Notes: generated by a model from the sequence alone, not told the origin. Positions 39,789 to 50,162 are shown, counted from the first letter of the stretch. The stretch is DNA of 64,000 nt from Roseibium aestuarii (GCF_008477545.1 NZ_VORA01000007.1:1-64000); one strand, 5' to 3'. Made by a program: numbers and translations.

Positions 39789-40871
39789 TTATCGGGTGTT
39801 CAGGCGGAACTCCAGCAAGAGGCTGCGCTGGATGCCGTTGAAATTGTTGTCGCTGACGAGGGTCAGTATGGTGCGGCCCTGGGCATCCTGATGGACGCTC
39901 AGGCCTTCCATGTTGTCGATCTGGAAATTGGCATTGGCCTCGATCAGCACGTCGCCTTCGATGACGCCGCCGGACTTCAGGGTTTCGGCCGGGAAACGGC
40001 GCAGGCGCATGCCGATCAGATCGAGAAGGTTGAAGCGGCGCTCCAGCAGCAGCAGGTCGCCGTTCGGCAGGAAGGCGGCGTCGGTGGCGTCATAGCGATC
40101 GCTGCGGCGCAGGCGAAACGGATTCCACAGGCCTTCCTGCAGATAGGCGCCGGGAAGGATACCCGGATCCTTGGGGTCCTGTTCGGCGACCGCCAGAAGC
40201 ACCGGTCCGAGCGGGCCTGATGCGGGGGCAAGCGCCAGCGCCTCCAGTCCCTTGTTGTAGCCGAGACGGGACAGGCTCGGGGGAAGCCCGATGGCAGGTC
40301 CGACGGCCGGTGCCGCCCCATCGCGCCCTTCGCCTGCGGGCCAGATCAGGGGCATGATGGCATGGTTGCGCTCGGACGAGACGAAGGCCTGCGTTGGCGA
40401 CAGGGCCAGCCCTTCCAGATCATGATGATCCGAGGGTTCGAGCAGACGGCCGTCCGGCGTGCGCAGCGTGTCCAGACGCAGGCGGGTGAGGGCTGTGATC
40501 CGGCCCGCGCCATCGCGAACCAGATTGGCGCGAACCAGCACGCCCCGGTCGGTGATGGCGACAAGCCGGCTACCCTGATCGGTCACCTCGACGCCGGACA
40601 ACCCTCCGAAGCGGGCCGAGTTGGTGCCCAGAACGCAGCCGCCAAGGAAAGTAAGCTGGCCGAAGCGGGTGCTGTCGCTCCCCCGCTCGAAGCTGTCGAT
40701 GGGGGTGCAGGTGGCCTGCACGAACCGGTCTGGCTTGGCGGATGGGGGCGGAGCGTCCGTGCCATGGGCGAGGAAACTCCCGCCCACGAGGCCGCCGGTG
40801 AGGGCGAGCGAGGCAAGTGCCGTGACCCAACGGGCTCTGGCGCGCCGCTCTCTGCGTCGCCTGGTCTTCAT
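39789..40871 (-). CDS. Exported phytase-like esterase family protein
   Basis: A 360-residue protein with an N-terminal arginine-rich stretch and one hydrophobic segment (VTALASLALTGGLVG) that is probably a signal or anchor. The rest has the repeated strands of the esterase-like phytase-like domain (PF13449 type): FGGLSGVEV, DHHDLEGLAL, NKGLEALAL, DATDAAFLPNGDLLLLERRF and NMEGLSVH. Biochemistry is unknown. GTG 40877 is an alternative start; it follows the cobT stop closely, so it is likely in the cobS-cobT operon. Confidence 0.85.
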   Translation of the reverse strand: MKTRRRRERRARARWVTALASLALTGGLVGGSFLAHGTDAPPPSAKPDRFVQATCTPIDSFERGSDSTRFGQLTFLGGCVLGTNSARFGGLSGVEVTDQGSRLVAITDRGVLVRANLVRDGAGRITALTRLRLDTLRTPDGRLLEPSDHHDLEGLALSPTQAFVSSERNHAIMPLIWPAGEGRDGAAPAVGPAIGLPPSLSRLGYNKGLEALALAPASGPLGPVLLAVAEQDPKDPGILPGAYLQEGLWNPFRLRRSDRYDATDAAFLPNGDLLLLERRFNLLDLIGMRLRRFPAETLKSGGVIEGDVLIEANANFQIDNMEGLSVHQDAQGRTILTLVSDNNFNGIQRSLLLEFRLNTR

Positions 40872-40881
40872 CGCCACCGGG

Positions 40882-42801
40882 CTATCGGCCCGCGCGCCGG
40901 CCGCCTGCGCGGCGTCTGCCGCGTCCGGCCTGAGCTGCCTGAACCTGATCGTCGAAGAGATCGGCGAGCTGGTCGGTCATGGCGCCTGCAAGCTCTTCCG
41001 CATCCACGATGGTCACGGCCCGGCGATAGTAGCGGGTCACGTCGTGACCGATTCCGATGGCAATGAGTTCGACCGGCGAGCGGGTCTCGATGTCCTCGAT
41101 GACATAACGCAGGTGACGCTCCAGATAGTTGCCCGGGTTGACCGACAGGGTGCAGTCATCCACCGGCGCGCCATCGGAGATCATCATCAGGATGCGGCGC
41201 TGCTCGGGCCGGGCCATCAGCCGGTCGTGGGCCCATTTCAGCGCCTCGCCGTCGATGTTCTCCTTCAGCAGGCCTTCGCGCATCATCAGGCCGAGGTTGC
41301 GCCGGGCGCGGCGCCAGGGCGCATCCGCCGACTTGTAGATGATGTGGCGCAGGTCGTTCAGGCGTCCGGGGGACGCGGGCTTGTTTTCCGCCAGCCAGGC
41401 CTCGCGGGACTGACCGCCCTTCCAGGCCTTGGTGGTGAAGCCGAGGATCTCGACCTTCACGCCGCAACGCTCCAGCGTGCGCGCCAGAATGTCGGCACAG
41501 GTGGCTGCCACGGTGATCGGGCGGCCGCGCATGGAGCCGGAATTGTCGAGCAGCAGGGTCACCACCGTGTCGCGGAAATTGGTGTCCTGCTCCTGCTTGA
41601 AGGCCAGCGGCGACATGGGATCGGTGATGGCGCGGGTGAGCCGTGCCGTATCGAGGATGCCCTCCTCGAGATCGAAGTCCCAGGAGCGGTTCTGCTGGGC
41701 CATGAGCTTGCGCTGAAGCCGGTTGGCAAGGCGGGCGACCGCGCCGCCCAGATTGGCGAGCTGCTTGTCGAGGAACCCGCGCAGCCGGTCCAGTTCGGCG
41801 GAATCGCAGAGCTCTTCAGCGCCCACGGTCTCATCGAACTTCGTGGTGAAGACCCGGTAGTCCGGTCCGGCGGGGCGATTGGAGAGCGGCATGTCGCGCC
41901 GGTCCATCTCGCCTGCTTCCTCGGAGCCGTCGGCCATGTCTTCCTCGGAGAGGTCGTCCATGTCCGCGTCTGCGCCGTCCTGTTCGCCGGCGTCCTGCTC
42001 CTCGCCGGTCATTTCCATGTCCTGGGGAGAGGCTTCCTGCTCGCCGGCGTTTTCCTCGTTGTCGGCGCCGGTTTCGGACTCGTCGTTGTTGCCGTTGTCC
42101 TCGGACTGATCCGGCTGGTCGTGCTCGTCCTCGCCGCTCAGGTCGTCACCCATGTCCAGCGAGCTCAGCAGTTTGTGCATCTGCCGGGCGAAGGCATCCT
42201 GATCCTCAATGCGGGGAATGAGGCGGTCGAGATCCTCGCCGGCCTTTTCCTCGATCCAGTCGCGCCACAGGTTGACCAGGTTGGTGGCAGCCTCCGGGGG
42301 CGGAGAGCCGGTGAGGCGCTCGCGGACCATCAGGGCAATGGCCTCGTGCAGCGGGGCTTCCTCGCGGCTGACAACCGCGCCTGCGTTGGCCTTCATGTAC
42401 TTGTCGTCGAGCATTGCCGCCAGATTGCTGGCGACCCCGGGCATGCGGTTCGCGCCGACGGCATCGCAGCGGGCCTGTTCGACGGCTTCGAAGATGGCGC
42501 GGGCTTCCGGGCCCGACGGCGCGCGACGGGCGTGCACCTTGGCATCATGGCAGGCCTTGCGCAGGGCCATGCTGTCGCCGAGGCCGCGGGTGATCGCGAT
42601 CTCGCGGGCCGTGACCTTGCGGGACGGTTCGGGCAGGCGGACGGTGTTTCCGGACAGGCCCGGACGGTCACCGGAGAAGATCACCTCCAGCTCGCCGTCG
42701 CCGGCGATGGCGCGCACCGTGCCCCCGACAGACTGCTTGAAGGGTTCGTTCGGCGGGGTGGACCGTCCACCCGGATTGGAGTTGCTGCCCGGCCCGGCCA
42801 T
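40882..42801 (-). CDS. cobT: Aerobic cobaltochelatase subunit CobT
   Basis: A 639-residue subunit that, with the AAA+ CobS and the catalytic CobN, inserts cobalt into hydrogenobyrinic acid a,c-diamide in aerobic cobalamin synthesis. Order: N-terminal helical domain (to about 220), highly acidic linker (about 222-310, rich in Asp/Glu/Gln) and a C-terminal VWA domain with the MIDAS motif DNSGSMRG from residue 419. GAGGT precedes the ATG. The gene is separated from cobS by one small reading frame, described next. CobN is not in the window. Confidence 0.96.
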   Translation of the reverse strand: MAGPGSNSNPGGRSTPPNEPFKQSVGGTVRAIAGDGELEVIFSGDRPGLSGNTVRLPEPSRKVTAREIAITRGLGDSMALRKACHDAKVHARRAPSGPEARAIFEAVEQARCDAVGANRMPGVASNLAAMLDDKYMKANAGAVVSREEAPLHEAIALMVRERLTGSPPPEAATNLVNLWRDWIEEKAGEDLDRLIPRIEDQDAFARQMHKLLSSLDMGDDLSGEDEHDQPDQSEDNGNNDESETGADNEENAGEQEASPQDMEMTGEEQDAGEQDGADADMDDLSEEDMADGSEEAGEMDRRDMPLSNRPAGPDYRVFTTKFDETVGAEELCDSAELDRLRGFLDKQLANLGGAVARLANRLQRKLMAQQNRSWDFDLEEGILDTARLTRAITDPMSPLAFKQEQDTNFRDTVVTLLLDNSGSMRGRPITVAATCADILARTLERCGVKVEILGFTTKAWKGGQSREAWLAENKPASPGRLNDLRHIIYKSADAPWRRARRNLGLMMREGLLKENIDGEALKWAHDRLMARPEQRRILMMISDGAPVDDCTLSVNPGNYLERHLRYVIEDIETRSPVELIAIGIGHDVTRYYRRAVTIVDAEELAGAMTDQLADLFDDQVQAAQAGRGRRRAGGRRAGR

Positions 42802-42806
42802 GGCGC

Positions 42807-43301
42807 TTACCTCTTGAAAACAGACGGGTCGAGGGTGTCCACGGTCACGTCGGTGATCCGTGCCCCCGAAAGAATGACCTGTGCCTCGTCGACGGGCTCA
42901 AGAACGAGGGCGCTGATGCCCTGGTTGAAGCCGCCGTACTTGACGAGGAAAAAGCCATCGAAAACGAAAAAGCCATGCTGATAGGCATATCCGCCGGTGC
43001 TGCTGACCTGCGTGCCTTCGTCCTGGCTGGGGAGGAAGGCGACGAAGAGATCGCCGTCCTCATAGGCCTGAAGCGTGTCGTCCTGGCCGCTGTCCACCTG
43101 TTCGAAGGAGACCTTCAGCCCGATGATGCTGTCGACCGCCTCGTCGAGGGCGCGGGCGAAGCCGGGATAGCTGGCCGTGTCCACCGCACCGTTGATCCGG
43201 TACAGGGTCACGTCGGCAGCGGGAGCCGCCAGGGTGCCCGCCAGAAGCAGGACCGCGGCGGATGCCGCCGAACGAAGCCAGGATCCCGACCCCGGCCTCA
43301 T
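42807..43301 (-). CDS. Predicted exported protein of unknown function between cobS and cobT
   Basis: A 164-residue protein with a clear signal peptide ([21 protein letters not shown], cut as short core [11 protein letters not shown] and cleavage after PAA). The mature part is rich in Asp, Gly and aromatic residues, has no cysteine, and shows alternating strands such as [22 protein letters not shown] (core piece [13 protein letters not shown]). I do not recognise a family. The ATG is one base after the cobS stop and its stop lies five bases before cobT, so it is coexpressed with both. It may be periplasmic and unrelated to cobalt, or it may help cobalt supply; nothing in the sequence decides this. 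Confidence 0.75.
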   Translation of the reverse strand: MRPGSGSWLRSAASAAVLLLAGTLAAPAADVTLYRINGAVDTASYPGFARALDEAVDSIIGLKVSFEQVDSGQDDTLQAYEDGDLFVAFLPSQDEGTQVSSTGGYAYQHGFFVFDGFFLVKYGGFNQGISALVLEPVDEAQVILSGARITDVTVDTLDPSVFKR

Positions 43302-43302
43302 G

Positions 43303-44289
43303 TCAGCTGACCACGATGTTTGCGGCGGATTCGGGCAGTTCCTCGCCGAAGCAGCGCTGATAGAACTCGGCGACCAGCGCCTGTTCCATGTCGTCGCACT
43401 TGTTGAGGAAGGTCAGGCGGAAGGCAAAGCCGGTGTCGCCGAAGATCTCCGCATTCTCCGCCCAGGTGATCACCGTACGCGGGCTCATCACGGTGGACAG
43501 ATCGCCGTTGATGAATGCGTTCCGGGTCATGTCGGCGAGGCGAACCATCTTGGAGACGGTCGCGCGGCCCTCGGCACCCTGATAGTGCTTGGCCTTGGAC
43601 AGGACAATGTCCACCTCGTTGTCATGGGGCAGGTAGTTCAGCGTGGTGACGATCGACCAGCGGTCCATCTGGGCCTGGTTGATCTGCTGGGTGCCATGAT
43701 AGAGGCCGGAGGTGTCGCCGAGGCCCACGGTGTTGGCGGTGGCGAACAGGCGGAAGGCCGGGTGAGGACGGATCACGCGGGACTGGTCGAGCAGGGTCAG
43801 CCGACCGGAGCTTTCCAGAATACGCTGGATCACGAACATCACGTCCGGGCGGCCGGCGTCATATTCGTCGAAGACCAGCGCCACGTTGTGCTGATAGGCC
43901 CAGGGCAGGATGCCATCGCGGAATTCGGTGACCTGGAGTCCGTCCTTGAGCACGATCGCATCCTTGCCGACGAGATCGATACGGGAGACGTGGCTGTCCA
44001 GGTTGATGCGGATGCACGGCCAGTTCAGGCGTGCTGCGACCTGTTCGATGTGGGTGGACTTGCCCGTCCCGTGATAGCCGGTGACCATCACGCGGCGATT
44101 GTGGGCAAAGCCCGCCAGAATGGCGAGGGTCGTGGCACGGTCGAACAGGTAGTCCGGGTCGCGTTCCGGCACGTGTTCGGACGGTGCTGAGAACGCGGGA
44201 ACCATCAGGTCCGTCTTGAAGCCGAACACCTCTTCCACGGAAACCTTGGTGTCGGGCATGCTCTCAGCCACGGGCGTCATCTCAGTCAT
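43303..44289 (-). CDS. cobS: Aerobic cobaltochelatase subunit CobS
   Basis: A 328-residue AAA+ MoxR-like ATPase. Walker [10 protein letters not shown] is at 71-79, Walker B is [11 protein letters not shown] near 131-141, and [18 protein letters not shown] follows. CobS works as the ATPase ring with CobT to power cobalt insertion by CobN. GGAGG precedes ATG 44289. It is the first gene of the run cobS, unknown exported protein, cobT, phytase-like protein. Confidence 0.96.
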   Translation of the reverse strand: MTEMTPVAESMPDTKVSVEEVFGFKTDLMVPAFSAPSEHVPERDPDYLFDRATTLAILAGFAHNRRVMVTGYHGTGKSTHIEQVAARLNWPCIRINLDSHVSRIDLVGKDAIVLKDGLQVTEFRDGILPWAYQHNVALVFDEYDAGRPDVMFVIQRILESSGRLTLLDQSRVIRPHPAFRLFATANTVGLGDTSGLYHGTQQINQAQMDRWSIVTTLNYLPHDNEVDIVLSKAKHYQGAEGRATVSKMVRLADMTRNAFINGDLSTVMSPRTVITWAENAEIFGDTGFAFRLTFLNKCDDMEQALVAEFYQRCFGEELPESAANIVVS

Positions 44290-44360
44290 CTATCCTCCGC
44301 TGCCTCAGGCCAGCGCCTCAAGGAACGTCTTCATGGGAATGCCCGCAAGGACCCTGCGGG

Positions 44361-44951
44361 CTAACAGAAACCGGCTTTCTTCAGGACATTGTAGGCCTGA
44401 ATGATTTCCCGCAGGCGGTCCTCGAAGGAACGATCACCGCCGTTGGCATCCGGGTGGTTCAGCTTTACCAGCTCCTTGTAGCGCGCCTTGATTTCGTCGC
44501 CACGAGCCGTCTCCGGTAGATTGAGCACATCTAGCGAACGCTTTTCAAGCGCAAGTACCTTCCGTTGACGCGGTCGGCGTGCGGAAGATGCACGCTGGTG
44601 TGCATTCTGACGCATCTGTTCGCGCGGATCGTATCCGTCGGGGCCTTCTGCGGCATCCCGGTTCACGCCCATCTTCCAGGTGGGACGATGGCCGGTGAGG
44701 GAATCCTTTTGATAGGCGCGCACGTCGTCATCGCCCATTCCGGCGAAGTAGTTGTACGACTTGTTGTATTCGCGCACGTGATCGACGCAGAACTGGAAAT
44801 ACTGGCCCTCGCGGTTGCGGCCCTTCGGCGCACGGTGCGGCGCGGGGCGATCGCAGCCCGGGTGGTCGCACGTCGGATGCAGATCTTCCTCGATCCGTTC
44901 CCGGTTCGGCTTCACGCGAATGCTGTCGAAGATTTTGGAGTCCAGTTTCAT
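44361..44951 (-). CDS. J-domain protein (DnaJ-like, C-terminal J domain)
   Basis: A 196-residue protein. The N-terminal region has CDHPGCDRPAPHRAP, a conserved four-cysteine/His cluster that may bind zinc; the J domain lies at the C-terminus (about 135-196) with the KLNHPDANGG loop that contains the HPD needed to stimulate DnaK. It lacks the Gly/Phe and zinc-finger parts of true DnaJ. This architecture next to cobS and bolA is conserved in Rhizobiales. Start at 44951; the frame is open upstream. Confidence 0.87.
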   Translation of the reverse strand: MKLDSKIFDSIRVKPNRERIEEDLHPTCDHPGCDRPAPHRAPKGRNREGQYFQFCVDHVREYNKSYNYFAGMGDDDVRAYQKDSLTGHRPTWKMGVNRDAAEGPDGYDPREQMRQNAHQRASSARRPRQRKVLALEKRSLDVLNLPETARGDEIKARYKELVKLNHPDANGGDRSFEDRLREIIQAYNVLKKAGFC

Positions 44952-45237
44952 GGCGCTCAATATCGTTCGCTCATGGGGGAGGGACAAGCCGGGACTTGTC
45001 CTATCCCGGAAGTTTTTGGATGCCGCACGCTCAGGCGTTGGCAGGGTTTTGGGGCGGAAGGCCGAAGAGGGCAAGGCCGCTGCGGCGAAAAAGACCTGAA
45101 TGGCCCGGAAGGAACAGGTCCCTCGCGCGCCAGACGGTCTTCATGGGAGATCCATATGGCATCAACATGGCAGCGGAGTGGGTGAGCCCGTCGCAAGACC
45201 GCTTGACGGGTTGCGAGGCGATGCCCAAAACAGGCGC

Positions 45238-45540
45238 ATGAGCACCAAGCACATCATCCAGACCAAACTCGCCGACGCCTTCCAGCCGACCCTGCTGGAG
45301 GTGATCGACGAATCCGATCGGCACAAGGGCCATGGCGGCTGGCGCGAAGGCGGGGAAACCCACTTCCGCGTCCGCATCGTGGCCGGTGCCTTCTCAGGCA
45401 TGAGCCGGGTGAACCGGCACCGGGCCGTCAACGAGCTTCTGGCTGCAGAGCTGGAAGGAGGCGTGCACGCGCTGGCCATCGAGGCCCGCGCACCGGAAGA
45501 GCCGGATCCCCGCGCCGCCCGCGTGGCCGATCAGGGCTGA
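45238..45540 (+). CDS. BolA family protein
   Basis: A 100-residue protein of the class II KH-like BolA fold with ESDRHKGHGGWREGGETHF (key pieces DESDRHKGH and THFRVRIV) and SRVNRHRAVNELL. BolA proteins bind glutaredoxins and [2Fe-2S] clusters and affect iron and stress regulation. It is divergent from the J-domain gene across about 286 bases that hold no other gene. Confidence 0.93.
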   Translation: MSTKHIIQTKLADAFQPTLLEVIDESDRHKGHGGWREGGETHFRVRIVAGAFSGMSRVNRHRAVNELLAAELEGGVHALAIEARAPEEPDPRAARVADQG

Positions 45541-45564
45541 GGGTAAAGCTCGGGCTGCGCCCTG

Positions 45565-46908
45565 TCACGCTTTTGGCGCGATGGCGGGTGCGGCTGCCGG
45601 CGGCGGCACGGATGCGGCGCGCGCTGCGGCCGCATGGGCCTGATCGAGCGGCAGGATGCGCAGCCGGGTGATGCGGTTGCGCTCGCGCCGCAGGACAGTG
45701 AAGCGGAAGTTGTGGAAGGTGAAGATCTGCCGCTCTTCCGGGATCATCCGCGCCTCGTGGATGACCAGACCGGCGATCGTGGTCGCCTCGTCGTCGGGCA
45801 GGTTCCAGTCGGTGGCGCGATTGAGATCGCGGATCGGCACGGAGCCATCGACGATCACCGACCCATCGGCCTGAGGGCGCACGCCTTCCAGTTCCACGTC
45901 ATGCTCGTCGGCAATCTCGCCGACGATTTCTTCCAGAATGTCCTCCAGCGTTACCAGACCCATCACCTCGCCATATTCGTCGACGACGAGGGCGATGTGG
46001 GCCTTGTGCTTGAGAAAGGCGTTGAGCTGATCCTGCAGGCTGGTGGTGTCGGGCACGAACCAGGGAGCGGAGATGATGTCGGCGATCTTCAGCTTCTCGC
46101 TGTCGCCACCGGCGGCATGGAGCGCGCGCAGAAGATCCTTGGCGTGCAGGATGCCGACGAAATTGTCGCTCTCGCCGCGCCAGAGCGGCAGGCGGGTGTA
46201 GGGGGACGCCAGGGCGGCATCCACCAGCTTCTCCAGATCCTCGTCGGCGTTGAGCGCCACCATGTTGGTCCGGTGGACCATGACGTCGGAGACTTCCAGC
46301 TCTGCAAGATCCAGCAGGCCGCCGATACGGTCGCGCTCGCCCTTGGCCAGCCCGCCTTCCATGTGCTGCAGGTCCACGGCGCCGCGCAGTTCCTCATGGG
46401 CAGAGAGAACGGAGGTGTCGTCGTCCACATTCACGCCGACCATGCGCAGCAGAAGGCGCACGACAACCTCGACGGCCGCCATGATCGGGCCGAAGAGGGC
46501 CACGACGGTGCGCACGATCGGCGCAACGACCAGCGCAAATTTTTCCGGATTGGAGATGGCCCAGGTCTTGGGCAGCACTTCCGAGAAGATCAGCACCAGG
46601 GCCGTCATCACCAGGGTCGCCATGGCGACGCCAGCGTCGCCGAAGAGTTCGAGGAAGACCGTGGTCGCCAGCGCGGAAGCCAGGATGTTGACCAGGTTGT
46701 TGCCCAGCAGCAGGGCGCCGATCAGCCTTTCACGGGCGAGAATGAGCCTGGAGACGAGGCTCGCGCGCTTGTCGCCGTTCTTTTCCATCTGGTGCATGCG
46801 GGCCCGCGAGGCCGCCGTCAGCGCGGTCTCGGATCCGGAAAAGAATCCGGACAGGATTAGCAGGATGAAGATGGCGGCAATCGCCAGCCAGATGGTTGCG
46901 TCGCTCAT
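45565..46908 (-). CDS. HlyC/CorC-type transporter-like membrane protein (CNNM/CBS)
   Basis: A 447-residue protein in the order DUF21/CNNM transmembrane domain (about 1-150, with SGFFSGSETALTA and LVMTALVLIFSEVLPKT cores), tandem CBS domains (about 210-330, VVDEYGEVMGLVTLEDI) and a C-terminal CorC_HlyC domain. Members are thought to move or sense divalent ions such as magnesium. The ATG overlaps the aroB stop by four bases, so aroK-aroB-this gene may be one operon. Confidence 0.92.
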   Translation of the reverse strand: MSDATIWLAIAAIFILLILSGFFSGSETALTAASRARMHQMEKNGDKRASLVSRLILARERLIGALLLGNNLVNILASALATTVFLELFGDAGVAMATLVMTALVLIFSEVLPKTWAISNPEKFALVVAPIVRTVVALFGPIMAAVEVVVRLLLRMVGVNVDDDTSVLSAHEELRGAVDLQHMEGGLAKGERDRIGGLLDLAELEVSDVMVHRTNMVALNADEDLEKLVDAALASPYTRLPLWRGESDNFVGILHAKDLLRALHAAGGDSEKLKIADIISAPWFVPDTTSLQDQLNAFLKHKAHIALVVDEYGEVMGLVTLEDILEEIVGEIADEHDVELEGVRPQADGSVIVDGSVPIRDLNRATDWNLPDDEATTIAGLVIHEARMIPEERQIFTFHNFRFTVLRRERNRITRLRILPLDQAHAAAARAASVPPPAAAPAIAPKA

Positions 46909-48053
46909 GCGTCGAGTTTCTCCTTCAGGAACTCCAGCACTTGGGTACGGTCGATGCCCTTTTCAACGAAGCTGTCGCCGATGGCGCGCACCAGAATGAA
47001 GGTCAGCTGTCCCCGGCTCACCTTCTTGTCCTGGGCAATGATGTCCAAGAGGGTTTCCGCCGGCGGCATCTGGCCCGGAATGGCCTGGATGCGGATCGGC
47101 AGGCCGACCTCGGTCAGATGGGCTTCCACACGGTCCACCGCGTCCTGCGGCAGAAGGCCGAGGCGATGGGAGAACTCGTGGGCGAGCATCATGCCGATGG
47201 AGACGCCCTCTCCGTGCACCAGCCGCTCGGTCGCATAGTCGACGGCGCTTTCCAGCGCATGGCCGAAGGTGTGGCCAAGATTGAGCAGGGCGCGGCGTCC
47301 GCCCTCGAATTCGTCAGCGGCAACCACGTCCGCCTTGGCCTGGCAGGACCGGGCAACCGCCTCGTCCCGCTCCGGACCGCCGACGAAGACGGCCTGCCAG
47401 TTGGTTTCCAGCCAGGAGAAGAAGGGCTCGTCCCCCAGCAGACCATATTTGGCCACTTCCGCATAGCCGGCGCGGAAATCGCGCAAGGGCAGGGTGTCGA
47501 GCACTGCCGTATCCGCCAGCACGAGGGACGGCTGATAGAAGGCGCCGATCAGGTTCTTGCCGTGGCGCGAATTGATGCCGGTCTTGCCGCCCACGGAACT
47601 GTCGACCTGGGCCAGCAGGGTGGTGGGGATCTGGATGAACTTCATGCCCCGGCGCACGGAGGCCGCGACAAAGCCCGACAGGTCACCGACCACGCCGCCG
47701 CCGAGGGCGACGATGGCGTCTCCCCGTTCCAGCCTGGCGGCCAGCACATCGTCGACGAGGCGTTCGAAGATCTCGAAGCGCTTGGTGCTTTCCCCCGCCG
47801 GAACGGTGAAGGTCACATGGCCGATGCCTGCCGCATCGAGGCTCGCCTGAAGCGGCTTCAGGTGAAGGCCGGCAACCGTTTCGTCGGTGATGATGGCCAC
47901 GCGTGCCTTGGGCAGGACGGCGGCGATGTGCGCGCCAGCCTCCGCCAGCAGGCCGCACCCGATGAGGATGTCGTAGCTGCGCTCTCCCAGCTCCACCCGC
48001 ACGGTGCGGCGGTCTTGGGACGAGGCAGCTTCAGGGGCAAGGGTGTCGCTCAT
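46905..48053 (-). CDS. aroB: 3-dehydroquinate synthase
   Basis: A 382-residue NAD- and metal-dependent enzyme that cyclises DAHP to 3-dehydroquinate, the second step of the shikimate pathway. Visible motifs are GGGVVGDLSGFVAA, PTTLLAQVDSSVGGKTGIN (key piece DSSVGGKTG) and NLGHTFGHALES with zinc histidines. It follows aroK by 59 bases. Confidence 0.96.
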   Translation of the reverse strand: MSDTLAPEAASSQDRRTVRVELGERSYDILIGCGLLAEAGAHIAAVLPKARVAIITDETVAGLHLKPLQASLDAAGIGHVTFTVPAGESTKRFEIFERLVDDVLAARLERGDAIVALGGGVVGDLSGFVAASVRRGMKFIQIPTTLLAQVDSSVGGKTGINSRHGKNLIGAFYQPSLVLADTAVLDTLPLRDFRAGYAEVAKYGLLGDEPFFSWLETNWQAVFVGGPERDEAVARSCQAKADVVAADEFEGGRRALLNLGHTFGHALESAVDYATERLVHGEGVSIGMMLAHEFSHRLGLLPQDAVDRVEAHLTEVGLPIRIQAIPGQMPPAETLLDIIAQDKKVSRGQLTFILVRAIGDSFVEKGIDRTQVLEFLKEKLDA

Positions 48054-48112
48054 GGGACGGTCCTGTCGGGAGAATGCGTTCAGGGAGAGGCTTCGGGAGT
48101 GCGGGGCGCCGT

Positions 48113-48760
48113 TCAGCTCTCGGCCGGGGCAAGGCTTTCGGCGAGAAGCACCTGTTCGACCGCAGCCTGGATCTCCTCGGCGACGGTTTCGTGGGGCACG
48201 TCGCGCGAATGGACCTCGGCGTCTGCCCGGGCATAGACCGGATAGCGCTTGGCCATCAGCTCGCGCATGGTGCCTTCTGGATCGGGGGTCTGCAGCAGCG
48301 GCCGGTTGGACCGCTTGCGCACCCGGGCCATCACCGTGTCGAAATCCGCGTTGAGCCAGACCGAAATGCCGTTTTCGGCAATGGCGTCGCGGGTCGCGCC
48401 ACTCATGAAGGCGCCGCCGCCGGTGGCCAGCACCTGCGGGCCTTCCTGAAGCAGGCGGGCGATCACGCGCTCCTCGCCGGAGCGGAAATAGGCTTCGCCA
48501 TGGGCGGCGAAGATTTCCTGGATCGTCATGTTGGCGGCTTCCTGAATTTCCGTGTCCGCATCGACGAAACGCAGGTTGAGGCGCTGGGCGAGGCGGCGCC
48601 CCACCGTGGACTTGCCGCAGCCCATGATGCCCACCAGCACGATCGAGCGGGTGCCGAGCCGTTCAAGCAGTTCGGCCCGGGACAGGCGCGGCCCATCGGC
48701 GCGGTCGCCCGTCTCCTGAGCGGCCGGTTCCGCAGGGAGAATTTGGTTATCCGTCATCAT
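48113..48760 (-). CDS. aroK: Shikimate kinase
   Basis: A 215-residue kinase that makes shikimate 3-phosphate. Walker A GIMGCGKST is at 44-52, the shikimate-binding DADTEIQE follows near 69, and TGGGAFMS is the conserved glycine-rich loop. The 35-residue N-terminal extension is longer than usual. Two adjacent ATGs (48760, 48757) are possible starts. aroK-aroB is a classical pair. Confidence 0.95.
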   Translation of the reverse strand: MMTDNQILPAEPAAQETGDRADGPRLSRAELLERLGTRSIVLVGIMGCGKSTVGRRLAQRLNLRFVDADTEIQEAANMTIQEIFAAHGEAYFRSGEERVIARLLQEGPQVLATGGGAFMSGATRDAIAENGISVWLNADFDTVMARVRKRSNRPLLQTPDPEGTMRELMAKRYPVYARADAEVHSRDVPHETVAEEIQAAVEQVLLAESLAPAES

Positions 48761-48943
48761 GGCGGCTTTGTAACATATTCCGTCGAAAACACACGGGGGA
48801 GGCCATGCAAAGTTTGAGGGAATTTCACTCTCGGCCCTGTGGCGTTTCAGGCGACCTGCCCGGTCGCGGGCGACCGGCGCTTGCGTCTTCGCTGCCAAGC
48901 CGGGACACTGCGCCCAGATGATTCTTTTCCTTCGAGGCGCACC

Positions 48944-49087
48944 GTGCCGACGCTGACACGACTGATCGTGGTGATTGCCCTTCTGGCAGGGCTGGGCTTC
49001 GGCGCGGTCTTCACTCTCGCCAACCTGGTCGATCCGGGCGAGCGGGAGATCGTCGTGCGCGTGAAGAAGGACGGGTTCGGCCGCTAG
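48944..49087 (+). CDS. Small single-span membrane protein
   Basis: A 47-residue protein with one hydrophobic helix (RLIVVIALLAGLGFGAVFTL) and a short basic tail ending VRVKKDGFGR. It starts at GTG 48944 with GAGG seven bases upstream. A similar small protein lies between aroK and xerD in many Rhizobiales; its function is unknown. xerD begins 33 bases downstream, so the two are probably cotranscribed. Confidence 0.72.
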   Translation: MPTLTRLIVVIALLAGLGFGAVFTLANLVDPGEREIVVRVKKDGFGR

Positions 49088-49120
49088 GGCGTCCGGATCC
49101 CTGCAGGAGGTCCCTTAGGC

Positions 49121-50038
49121 GTGGATCATACGGTCGAAGCCTTTCTGGAAATGCTGGCGGCCGAGCGCGGCGCGGCGGAAAACACCCTGTCGAGCTATCG
49201 CCGGGATCTGGAAGACTTTTCGGAGTTTCTCGGCCGCACGGCTCCTTCGAAGGCCACCCGGGACGATGTGACGGGCTATCTCGGCGACCTGACCGGGCGC
49301 GGCTTCGCTGCGACTTCCCAGGCAAGGCGGCTCTCCGCTCTCAAGCAGTATTTCAAGTTTCTCTATGCGGATGGGGTGCGCGAGGATGACCCGACGCGCA
49401 CCGTCTCGGCCCCGAAGAAGCGGCAGGCCCTTCCCAAGGTCCTGAGCCTTGCGGAGGTCGACCTGCTGATCGGCCGAGCGGAAGCGGCGGCCCGCGTCGA
49501 GCACGAGAGTGTGGGGGCTGCGCTCAAGGCCAGCCGCACCTACACGCTGCTGGAGGTTCTTTATGCCACCGGCCTGCGGGTGTCCGAGCTGATCGCGCTG
49601 CCGGTCTCCGCCGCACGGCGCGACGAGCGGCTGATCGCCATCACCGGCAAGGGCAACAAGGAACGGCTCGTGCCCCTGTCGCGTGCGGCGCAGCAGGCCA
49701 TGCGCGACTATGTGGCGCTGCGGGCGCGGGAAGGGGCCTTTGCGACAAGTCCCTGGCTCTTCCCGTCCTATGGCGCGAGCGGTCATTTCACCCGGCAGGC
49801 CTTTGGTCGCGATCTGAAGGATCTGGCGATCTCGGCGGGTCTTGAGCCGGCAAAGGTGTCGCCGCACGTGCTGCGTCACGCCTTCGCCTCCCACCTGTTG
49901 CAGAACGGTGCGGATCTCCGGGTGGTGCAGCAATTGCTGGGGCACGCCGATATTTCCACCACGCAGATCTACACCCATGTGCTGGACGAACGGCTGGCGG
50001 AACTGGTGCAGAGCGCCCATCCGCTGGCGAAGGGGTGA
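49121..50038 (+). CDS. xerD: Tyrosine recombinase XerD
   Basis: A 305-residue site-specific recombinase that, with XerC, resolves chromosome dimers at dif under FtsK control. The N-terminal SAM-like domain is about 1-90; the catalytic part carries the first arginine in ATGLRVSEL, a lysine in [22 protein letters not shown] with His and Arg, and the nucleophile Tyr in [16 protein letters not shown] start at 49121 with AGGAGG upstream. Confidence 0.95.
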   Translation: MDHTVEAFLEMLAAERGAAENTLSSYRRDLEDFSEFLGRTAPSKATRDDVTGYLGDLTGRGFAATSQARRLSALKQYFKFLYADGVREDDPTRTVSAPKKRQALPKVLSLAEVDLLIGRAEAAARVEHESVGAALKASRTYTLLEVLYATGLRVSELIALPVSAARRDERLIAITGKGNKERLVPLSRAAQQAMRDYVALRAREGAFATSPWLFPSYGASGHFTRQAFGRDLKDLAISAGLEPAKVSPHVLRHAFASHLLQNGADLRVVQQLLGHADISTTQIYTHVLDERLAELVQSAHPLAKG

Positions 50039-50070
50039 GGGGCGAGGTCCCGGCTCAGGGCCGGGACGGC
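50032..50070. repeat. Extragenic palindromic repeat, copy 1
   Basis: A near-identical 38-base unit is repeated at 50189-50226. Its core hairpin pairs GTCCCGGC with GCCGGGAC around TCAGG. The left end overlaps the last codons of xerD. It may serve as the xerD terminator. Confidence 0.7.
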
Positions 50071-50131
50071 CGTCGGGGAAGGGCACTCGGTGTCCACAGG
50101 TCTCTTGCCCTCTCGTCTGACCCCCGGGCCT

Positions 50132-50162
50132 CCCCGGACGGAGCGTGAGCGCAGATCCGGAG
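50132..50162. repeat. Extragenic repeat related to the one at 39048
   Basis: CCCCGGACGGAGCGTGAGCG followed by CAGATCCGG matches the 39048-39084 repeat with a few changes. It lies in the gene-free stretch 50039-50262 between xerD and mch. Confidence 0.55.

Noticed and set aside
44290-44360. Cobalamin riboswitch near cobS
   Set aside because: The upstream regions of cobS, cobT and ecm show no B12-box-like sequence; the gaps are also too short at cobS.
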